Below, in pieces: positions 1 to 5,126 of a stretch of DNA of 5,559 nt; the first letter of the stretch is position 1, and every line of letters begins with the position of its first letter. The position numbers and the translations under genes were made by a program. The notes below the pieces were generated by a model, which did not search any database, was not told the DNA's origin, and was given only the letters and a program-made list of their open reading frames with translations. This stretch comes from Clostridia bacterium (GTDB lineage: Bacteria; Bacillota; Clostridia; Christensenellales; UBA1242). The DNA is taken from NCBI GenBank assembly GCA_017473795.1, contig JAFUJE010000121.1, positions 1 to 5,559 on the forward strand. The letters run 5' to 3'.

Positions 1-1143
1 AACGGGCACATTCGCAATGTTAAAACTCCGTGGAGTGATGTTGAAATTCCTTTTGATCAGGCTGCCGAGATTGGCACCCGTAAAGTTATTGTTGATCACA
101 GTACGATTGCAGTGGTGGTGACCACAGATGGAACTATTACTGAATTACCACGGGAGAATTATGTCACTGCCGAAGCCAAAGTCATTTTTGAGTTGAAGCA
201 ATACGGCAAACCTTTTGTCGTTGTTGTTAACAGTAAAGATCCCAAGAGTGAAACCTGTCGCCAAATTTGTAATGAGATTCGTGAGAAATTTAATGTCCAA
301 GTTTTAGGTATGGACCTAGAACATTTGAGTACTGATGGAATCACTGATATTTTTAATGGCGTCTTGGCGGATTTCCCGGTGACTGGATTTAAGGTTAATA
401 TGCCAAAATGGTTACAAGTAATGCCTGCCACTCACGCTGTTATTGTTGATGCGATTGAAAGATTGCGCCGTTATACTAAAACCGTACGCCGTGTTGCAGA
501 CAATAACCCTGTTAACGTTTGTACCGATAGTGCGTATTTCGATACGGTGGAAACCAGTGAAATTGATGTAGCGACCGGCACCATTGTGTATAACTTAGTT
601 CCTAAGAATGATTTGTATTTCAAATTAATTTCGCAGGAAAGTGGCTTGAATATTCAAAACGAACAGCACTTAATGGCATACATTCAAAAAGCAGCTGGTA
701 AAGCCAAAGAATATGACAAATTAAAAAGTGCGATTGATGACGCAGAAACCAAAGGCTACGGTGTAGTAGTACCGACTTTGGATAGTTATAAATTAGATAC
801 ACCACGTTTGTACAAACATGGCAGAAACTATGGATTGAAATTGCGGGCGACAGCACCAAGTTTGCATATTATTAAAGTTGATGTTGGTAGTGAAGTAACA
901 CCGACCATTGGGACACAAGAGCAGTCTAAAGAAATGTTGGCATTCTTAGAACGTGAATATCAAACGAACAAGGAAGCAGTATGGCAGACACCAATCTTCG
1001 GCAAATCTTTAGATGAAATCATGCAAGAGGGTGTCGGTGCGAAGATTGCAAATATGCCAGCCAATGCTATGAGACAGATGAAACGAACGATCAGTAAAGT
1101 CGTTAACAACGGTAAAGGCGGTATTATCTGTATCTTGTTGTAG
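1..1143 (+). CDS. spoIVA: Stage IV sporulation protein A (spore coat morphogenetic ATPase), 5'-truncated by window edge
   Basis: The frame is open from base 1 and gives 380 residues; the family is about 490 residues (492 in B. subtilis), so roughly the first 110, including the Walker A P-loop, lie outside the window. Family identity rests on recalled similarity along the whole length: the early segment NGHIRNVKTPW, then AAEIGTRKVI, DHSTI and TTDGTI; the central GYGVVVPTL; the APSLHIIKVDV stretch; IGTQEQS; and the C-terminal tail GKGGIICILL, which matches the GGLIAIIL-type ending of SpoIVA. SpoIVA is made in the mother cell, hydrolyses ATP to polymerise on the outer forespore membrane, is anchored there by SpoVM, and forms the platform for coat assembly; cortex formation also needs it. 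The GTG at 112 is an internal valine, not the start. Two in-frame stops in a row (TAG TAA, 1141-1146) end the gene. No frameshift is seen. sigK follows 36 bp later on the same strand. Confidence 0.95.
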   Translation, partial: NGHIRNVKTPWSDVEIPFDQAAEIGTRKVIVDHSTIAVVVTTDGTITELPRENYVTAEAKVIFELKQYGKPFVVVVNSKDPKSETCRQICNEIREKFNVQVLGMDLEHLSTDGITDIFNGVLADFPVTGFKVNMPKWLQVMPATHAVIVDAIERLRRYTKTVRRVADNNPVNVCTDSAYFDTVETSEIDVATGTIVYNLVPKNDLYFKLISQESGLNIQNEQHLMAYIQKAAGKAKEYDKLKSAIDDAETKGYGVVVPTLDSYKLDTPRLYKHGRNYGLKLRATAPSLHIIKVDVGSEVTPTIGTQEQSKEMLAFLEREYQTNKEAVWQTPIFGKSLDEIMQEGVGAKIANMPANAMRQMKRTISKVVNNGKGGIICILL

Positions 1144-1157
1144 TAACACTTTTCAAC

Positions 1158-1179
1158 ACCACAGCATATAGAGTGTGGT
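1158..1179 (+). promoter_or_regulatory. Inverted repeat over the sigK ribosome-binding region
   Basis: The arms ACCACA (1158-1163) and TGTGGT (1174-1179) are perfect reverse complements with a 10-base loop. The right arm ends on the base before the sigK ATG. The only Shine-Dalgarno-like bases (GAGTG, 1171-1175) overlap the loop and right arm, so an RNA hairpin here could mask ribosome entry; as DNA it could also be a binding site. With 6-bp arms, chance is a real alternative. Confidence 0.3.
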
Positions 1180-1233
1180 ATGATTTTTGAAAATTTCATT
1201 ACCTTTTTAAGCAAAGTACTTTTCTTCTCGGGC
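1180..1233 (+). other. Pro-sequence of SigK (inhibitory hydrophobic leader)
   Basis: Residues 1-18 (MIFENFITFLSKVLFFSG) are hydrophobic and aromatic-rich, and precede the hydrophilic MVNDRNSFPKPLS. In B. subtilis a 20-residue leader tethers pro-sigma-K to membrane until the intramembrane protease SpoIVFB removes it on a forespore signal. The same position and character here suggest the same control; the exact cleavage site, near residue 18-20, is inferred from alignment with B. subtilis. Some Clostridia, such as C. difficile, have SigK without this leader. Confidence 0.75.
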
Positions 1234-1890
1234 ATGGTTAACGACCGAAACTCTTTCCCCAAGCCATTGTCCAAGAAAGACGAGTTGGCTTATTTCCAAA
1301 AATTTTGGGCAGGGGATATGAATGCCAAAGATATTTTAATTCGCCACAATTTGCGTTTGGTTGCTCATGTGGTAAAAAAATATAATGGTGCTGCGGAAGC
1401 TGATGATTTAATTTCTTGTGGTACGATTGGTTTAATCAAAGCCGTTAATTCTTTCAAAGCCGATAAGGGTACACAAATTTCGACTTACGCTTCTCGGTGT
1501 ATTGAAAATGAAGTTTTAATGTTTTTACGGGTTTCTAAAAAACATCAGATGGTGGGATCCTTAAACGAAAGTTTGGGTGATGACCATGATGGTAACGAAA
1601 TCTCGTTAGTTGATATTATTACGGAAGATCGTGAGCTGTCTGATATTGATGAAGCCATGCAAAAACAATTAATGAAAAAATTGGTATTGGCTTTGCGTGA
1701 AAACTTAAGCGAACGTGAATTTAAAATAATCAGTTTAAGGTATGGCTTAAATGATCATGTGGCTTTACCCCAAAGAGAAGTAGCAAAACAATTAAACATC
1801 AGCCGAAGCTATATTTCACGTATTGAAAAGCACGCTTTGGAATTGGCGCAACAAGTTGTTCGACAACCGGCTTTTGCTGATTTCCGTTAA
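1180..1890 (+). CDS. sigK: RNA polymerase sporulation sigma factor SigK (pro-sigma-K), complete and uninterrupted
   Basis: This 236-residue protein is close to the 241 of B. subtilis SigK. It is the last sigma factor of the mother-cell line and directs RNA polymerase to late coat and lysis genes. Region 2 lies at about residues 52-120, with NLRLVAHVVKKY (57-68), DLISCGTIGLIKA (76-88) and the promoter -10 recognition segment TYASRCIENEVLMFLR (102-117). Then come GNEISLVDI (138-146) and region 4 (about 165-225), with helix-turn-helix QREVAKQLNISRSYISRIEK (198-217). SigE is the nearest alternative, but FPKPLS just after a short hydrophobic leader is the SigK pattern (FPQPLS in B. subtilis). The ATG at 1180 is chosen because it includes the pro-sequence; the next Met (1234) has no ribosome site. 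The Shine-Dalgarno sequence at 1180 is poor. The reading frame is intact, with no skin-type insertion. It is probably cotranscribed with spoIVA. Confidence 0.93.
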   Translation: MIFENFITFLSKVLFFSGMVNDRNSFPKPLSKKDELAYFQKFWAGDMNAKDILIRHNLRLVAHVVKKYNGAAEADDLISCGTIGLIKAVNSFKADKGTQISTYASRCIENEVLMFLRVSKKHQMVGSLNESLGDDHDGNEISLVDIITEDRELSDIDEAMQKQLMKKLVLALRENLSEREFKIISLRYGLNDHVALPQREVAKQLNISRSYISRIEKHALELAQQVVRQPAFADFR

Positions 1891-1915
1891 AAACCATTAA
1901 TAAAATATTTGGGTG

Positions 1916-1942
1916 GCAGTTACTTGTGGTAACTGCTTTTTT
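1916..1942 (+). terminator. Intrinsic (Rho-independent) terminator after sigK
   Basis: A perfect 8-bp stem, GCAGTTAC (1916-1923) and GTAACTGC (1929-1936), with a 5-base loop is followed directly by six T (1937-1942). It starts 25 bp after the sigK stop and reads in the sigK direction, so it should end the spoIVA-sigK transcript and insulate it from the phage genes. On the minus strand no T-run follows the stem directly, so it is mainly one-directional. Confidence 0.9.
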
Positions 1943-1955
1943 CTGTGTTATAAGG

Positions 1956-2174
1956 TTAAAGGTCCTCACTGTCATCATCCCATGTGTCCCAATAAGAAGT
2001 TGGTGTTATGCGTCGGGTTGGACTACGGGCTTTCCGATTGCTTTGGTTGGGTTGTATCTGTTTTGGTTTTTTCGGAACCAACGGTAAATTTACCGGAAAT
2101 ACTGCCAGTAATATCAGTGATACAAAACTTGCAATCGAAGCCAATAAGCAAATATAAAAATGCCAGGGATACAT
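1956..2174 (-). CDS. Doubtful small membrane protein, unrecognised
   Basis: A possible 72-residue minus-strand protein in the gap between sigK and terL. Residues 3-27 are strongly hydrophobic (FYICLLASIASFVSLILLAV), which would form one membrane segment. A Pro/Lys/Arg-rich linker follows and the C terminus is acidic (DDDSEDL). This layout is protein-like, and its codons (Leu TTA/TTG, Ile ATT) resemble the neighbours. Against it: no Shine-Dalgarno sequence precedes the ATG at 2174, all other genes here are on the plus strand, and I recognise no family. A weak promoter-like pair on the minus strand (CATAAT at 2210-2205, TTTAGA 17 bp upstream) would start a transcript about 24 bases before the ATG. 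It could equally be a chance reading frame opposite regulatory DNA. A competing 49-codon plus-strand frame covers 2008-2157. Confidence 0.28.
   Translation of the reverse strand: MYPWHFYICLLASIASFVSLILLAVFPVNLPLVPKKPKQIQPNQSNRKARSPTRRITPTSYWDTWDDDSEDL
2063..2095. repeat. Two abutting inverted repeats upstream of the phage operon
   Basis: The first repeat is TTGGTT (2063-2068) and AACCAA (2076-2081) around a 7-base loop. It is followed with no gap by the perfect 14-bp palindrome CGGTAAATTTACCG (2082-2095). Neither has a T-run suited to termination. The pair ends 33 bp before the putative -35 box of the terL promoter, a place where an operator could sit; a packaging or replication signal is another option. 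No function is shown by the sequence itself. Confidence 0.5.
2129..2158 (+). promoter_or_regulatory. Putative sigma-A-type promoter for the terL operon
   Basis: TTGCAA (2129-2134, 4 of 6 to TTGACA) and TATAAA (2153-2158, 5 of 6 to TATAAT) are separated by 18 bp. Transcription would begin near 2165, giving a leader of about 43 bases before terL. It is the best-placed candidate given the terminator upstream, but such matches are common in AT-rich DNA. I see no good SigK-type (AC, then CATA-NNN-TA) promoter here. Confidence 0.45.
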
Positions 2175-2207
2175 GCTGTCATGATAAAGGGTAAGAACAG
2201 GAGAATT

Positions 2208-3686
2208 ATGGAAAATGATGTCATTAATCTAAAAAGTTTGTCGGCCGATGCACCTTTGTTGCATTACAATAACTGGCCCAATTTGGCAGTTACACCTAAG
2301 GTGCGTACGATAACAACAAAAAATCAGCCGCAACAAATGCGTGAAGTACGACAACATAAAAAGCAATTAGCGTTTCATCAATCCTTAGCCAAAAGTCGTT
2401 TTGTCTTTGGGGGAAATCGAACGGGTAAAAGTGTTTGTGGGGCAATGGAAACAATTTGGTACGCAACTGGCTTACATCCTTTTGTTAAAGTTGATCATGC
2501 GTGTGATGGTTGGGTGGTCAGTTTAACTCGACAAGTTCAACGTGACGTTGCTCAAGCCAAAATTTTACAGTATCTACCACCGGAATGGATCGTTAAAACG
2601 GTTATGGTTTCGGGAAGTTCATTTACGCCGGCACACGGTGTTATTGATTTTATTCTGGTACGGAATGTTTTTGGATCGGTCAGTAAGATTGGTTTTCGTA
2701 ACTGTGAACAAGGGCGAGAGCGGTTTCAGGGTGTGTCCTTGGATTATGTTTGGTTTGATGAGGAACCACCAGAAGATATTTATGATGAGTGCTTATTGCG
2801 TTTGTTAGATCGTGGCGGGATTCATTGGGTAACCATGACACCTTTGAAAGGACGCAGTTGGGTTTATGACCGAATTTATCTTCGACAAGAACGGCTACAA
2901 GACTTGGCGTGTTTTTGGATGAGTTGGGATGATAACCCTTATTTAACCAAAGAAGAAAAACAATTTTTAATTGCTAATTTACCACCTGATGTTTTGGAAA
3001 GTCGTCAACATGGACATTTTGTGGCAGCCGAAGGTTTGGTTTTCCCGAATTTTGATTTGGCTAATATTCTAGAACCGCAAATCTTGCCGCCAGCCGATGC
3101 CTATTATATTGCTATTGATCCGGGGTATCGTAATCCCACTGCCGTTTTATGGGTAGTGGCTGTAGGAGAGAACTTGTACGTTGTTAGTGATTATGAAGTG
3201 GCTGGTTTGACTGTTGCGGATCATAGTCAGGTTATTTTAGAACGGACTCGGAACCTAGGCTGGGACTTAAAACAGGTACGCATTTTAATTGATAGTGCGG
3301 CCAACCAAAAGACTTCTGCGTGTGAAATCTCGACTGCAATGCAGTACCGTAATCACGGTTTAGCCGTGGATACCAATGTAAATAAAAATCTGGCACAAGG
3401 ATTATTAGAGATGAAAGCGTGTTTTGGTAACGCTGACGGCAAACGTAGTTTGTTTGTCTTTAAAAATTGCGTGCATTTGATCGGTGAGTTGCGTGGTTAT
3501 TATTGGGGAGATGGAGAACAACCACAAAAAGTTAATGACCACACGATTGATGCTTTGCGCTATGTTGTGATGGATTGGCAGCGTATTGCACCGGGGCAGG
3601 CTGTGGCGCTGAATAATTTAGGACAAGCCAAAAAAGATTTAATCAAAAGACTGGCAGGAAAACGCTTCATGTCGAAAAAGTTGTGA
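2208..3686 (+). CDS. terL: Phage terminase large subunit (DNA-packaging ATPase and nuclease)
   Basis: The ATG at 2208 is chosen because AGGAGA (2199-2204) lies 3 bases upstream; an in-frame ATG at 2160 has no ribosome site. The product is 492 residues, usual for the family. The N-terminal ATPase domain shows Walker A GGNRTGKS (68-75), Walker B VWFDEE (181-186) and the coupling motif TMTPLKG (209-215). HGHF (268-271) and LVFPNFD (277-283) lead into the RNase H-like nuclease domain, with acidic residues in IDPGY (D304), IDSAA (D362) and NDHTIDALRY (D444/D448). TerL docks on the portal, pumps DNA into the prohead using ATP, and cuts the concatemer. All catalytic motifs are present, so the gene looks functional. 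No small terminase gene precedes it, which is unusual. The portal gene follows after 23 bp. Confidence 0.96.
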   Translation: MENDVINLKSLSADAPLLHYNNWPNLAVTPKVRTITTKNQPQQMREVRQHKKQLAFHQSLAKSRFVFGGNRTGKSVCGAMETIWYATGLHPFVKVDHACDGWVVSLTRQVQRDVAQAKILQYLPPEWIVKTVMVSGSSFTPAHGVIDFILVRNVFGSVSKIGFRNCEQGRERFQGVSLDYVWFDEEPPEDIYDECLLRLLDRGGIHWVTMTPLKGRSWVYDRIYLRQERLQDLACFWMSWDDNPYLTKEEKQFLIANLPPDVLESRQHGHFVAAEGLVFPNFDLANILEPQILPPADAYYIAIDPGYRNPTAVLWVVAVGENLYVVSDYEVAGLTVADHSQVILERTRNLGWDLKQVRILIDSAANQKTSACEISTAMQYRNHGLAVDTNVNKNLAQGLLEMKACFGNADGKRSLFVFKNCVHLIGELRGYYWGDGEQPQKVNDHTIDALRYVVMDWQRIAPGQAVALNNLGQAKKDLIKRLAGKRFMSKKL

Positions 3687-3709
3687 TTTAATACTGACGG
3701 GGAGGAGAA

Positions 3710-4789
3710 ATGCAATCTAAACAAAGTAATAAACAAAGCAAAAGACAAATCATTGATGCTGTTATTAATGATTACGAATCACGTAAAGAAGCACGAATTG
3801 GCTTGGAAAACAAATGGAAAAATAATTTGAATTTTTATAATGGTGACCAATATGTGGACTATTATAAACAATATTACTGGCAGTCTACCGAAAGTTTTAA
3901 CCATATCGGACCTTTGGTGGAAAATCGTTTAGCCATTTTGGCCGAAGTTCAACCGAAGGTACAAGATGAACTTGTCCGTGCTGTTTTTGAGAAGTTGCGT
4001 TTTAAACGTTTAATCGAAGAAGGTAACTTTTGGCAGGAAGTCACAGGATCTGTATTTTACAAGGTTACCAAGGTAGATCATCAACCGATGATTACAGTTT
4101 GTTCACCATTTGAAATTTATCCGGATAAGTTAGACGTTTCCAACTTGGCTGAGATTAAATCTATTATTCATGCGAAAAAGGTGGACGATCAATTAGTTAT
4201 TGAAAAATGGACAAGGGATCATCTTACTATTGTTCGTGAACAAAGTTTAGTTTACGATGGACCGTTGCCATATCCGTTCCCGTTTGTACGTGGTACCAGC
4301 GAATTGGTTGCCGGTCAGTTCTTTGGAAAATCTGTTGTCGATCGTATAATTCCCGTGCAACGTGCTTACAATGCCATTAAGAACCGTCGTGCTGAATTCA
4401 TGAGTCGTATGGCTTGTGGTGTGGTGGCGGTTGAAGATGGCAGTGTCGATATTGACAGTTTGGAAATTGACGGATTATGTCCAGGTAAAATTATTGTTTA
4501 TCAACAAGGCTATCGTGAACCAAAATTTATGGAAGCAGGAGTTATTCCGGATGAATTAACCAAAGAAGAAGACCGCTTGTTGGCAGAGTTTAACACAATC
4601 AGTTGCGGAGGAGATTTATTATCCAGTATGGCTGGACGTGCGATGGTTGGGGAAGGAACCCTTAATATTTACAACGAATTAGCGAAACGACAACTACGAC
4701 GTCCTATCCAAAGTATTGAAGATGTTTACGAACAAGTTGGTCAAAAAATCTTAGCAATTTTAGGAGTGGAAAATGGAAGTACAAAATGA
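3710..4789 (+). CDS. Phage portal protein, short form
   Basis: A strong ribosome site (GGAGG, 3701-3705) stands 4 bases before the ATG. The 359-residue product has a charged N-terminal helix (about 12-35), then NLNFYNGDQY (39-48), which resembles the start of P22-type and related portals (a W/F-x-x-x-x-F/Y-Y-x-G-x-Q pattern), FNHIGPLVENR, a CSPFEIYPD segment in the middle, GQFFGKSVVDRIIPVQRAYNA and NRRAEFMSRM, the long stem-helix region, and a final EGTLNIYNELAKRQLRRPIQS helix. The portal is a ring at one capsid vertex through which TerL moves DNA. Position between terL and the capsid gene supports the call. It ends soon after the RPIQS helix, where I would expect many relatives to run on for about another 100 residues; whether this is a natural short form or a truncation is unclear. 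The last 17 bp overlap the next gene. Confidence 0.85.
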   Translation: MQSKQSNKQSKRQIIDAVINDYESRKEARIGLENKWKNNLNFYNGDQYVDYYKQYYWQSTESFNHIGPLVENRLAILAEVQPKVQDELVRAVFEKLRFKRLIEEGNFWQEVTGSVFYKVTKVDHQPMITVCSPFEIYPDKLDVSNLAEIKSIIHAKKVDDQLVIEKWTRDHLTIVREQSLVYDGPLPYPFPFVRGTSELVAGQFFGKSVVDRIIPVQRAYNAIKNRRAEFMSRMACGVVAVEDGSVDIDSLEIDGLCPGKIIVYQQGYREPKFMEAGVIPDELTKEEDRLLAEFNTISCGGDLLSSMAGRAMVGEGTLNIYNELAKRQLRRPIQSIEDVYEQVGQKILAILGVENGSTK

Positions 4790-5126
4790 ACAAGTAACCA
4801 CGGAAAACACAGATACGACTTTGGAACAAGCGGCGATACAACCCAGTGTGGACATCAATGCACTCCAAAAGTCTTACAGTGAATTGCAAAGTGCGTTCAC
4901 AAAAAAGGCACAGGCTTACAAAGAACTGGAACAGAAAATAAACTCCATGCCCAGCCGGGAGGATATCATTCGGGAGTATTTATTACAGAACAATGCTGTG
5001 GAGGCGCCCGCTGTATTGACCAGTTCTTCGTCTGCCTTTGACTTCGCTAAAGAAAAAAAGCCGACCACTTTGGTGCAGGCCGATCGGTTGGCTTGTGAAT
5101 ATTTCAAAAAAGGAGTTTCAAAATGA
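4773..5126 (+). CDS. Small coiled-coil protein, probable capsid scaffold
   Basis: The product has 117 residues. Its ribosome site AGGAG (4762-4766) lies inside the end of the portal gene, 6 bases before the ATG, and the start overlaps the portal by 17 bp. The N-terminal third is acidic and Thr/Gln-rich (MEVQNEQVTTENTDTT). Residues about 28-60 look like an amphipathic coiled coil (ALQKSYSELQSAF to YKELEQKI), followed by REDIIREYLLQNN, a Ser-rich linker (LTSSSSAFDF) and a basic tail (EYFKKGVSK). I recognise no family by sequence. Its place between portal and major capsid, its helical content and a basic C-terminal end are what scaffold proteins show; these guide capsid shell assembly and bind the coat protein through the C terminus. 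It is shorter than most scaffolds, so a head-associated accessory protein is the alternative. Confidence 0.65.
   Translation: MEVQNEQVTTENTDTTLEQAAIQPSVDINALQKSYSELQSAFTKKAQAYKELEQKINSMPSREDIIREYLLQNNAVEAPAVLTSSSSAFDFAKEKKPTTLVQADRLACEYFKKGVSK

Noticed and set aside
112..114. GTG as a possible start of spoIVA
   Set aside because: The frame is open to the left edge and bases 1-111 already encode conserved SpoIVA sequence (NGHIRNVKTPW, IGTRKV), so this is an internal valine codon.
1146..1173. Possible SigE/SigK-type promoter between spoIVA and sigK (AC, 17 bp, CATATAGAG)
   Set aside because: The -10 part matches neither consensus well, and the start of transcription would fall at about the sigK ATG, leaving no leader. 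More likely chance.
2008..2157. Plus-strand 49-codon frame with a hydrophobic N-terminal stretch
   Set aside because: Not listed as a gene because only a weak AAGAAG-like site precedes it, it overlaps the minus-strand frame and the inverted repeats, and no family is recognisable; kept as a finding instead.
2160..2162. Upstream ATG as terL start
   Set aside because: No Shine-Dalgarno sequence precedes it and it would overlap the promoter region; the ATG at 2208 has AGGAGA close upstream.
1913..2194. Plus-strand 93-codon frame beginning with GTG, Cys-rich
   Set aside because: Its start lies inside the terminator stem, it lacks a ribosome site, and its composition does not look like a protein. 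It also runs to within 13 bp of the terL start without any sensible domain.
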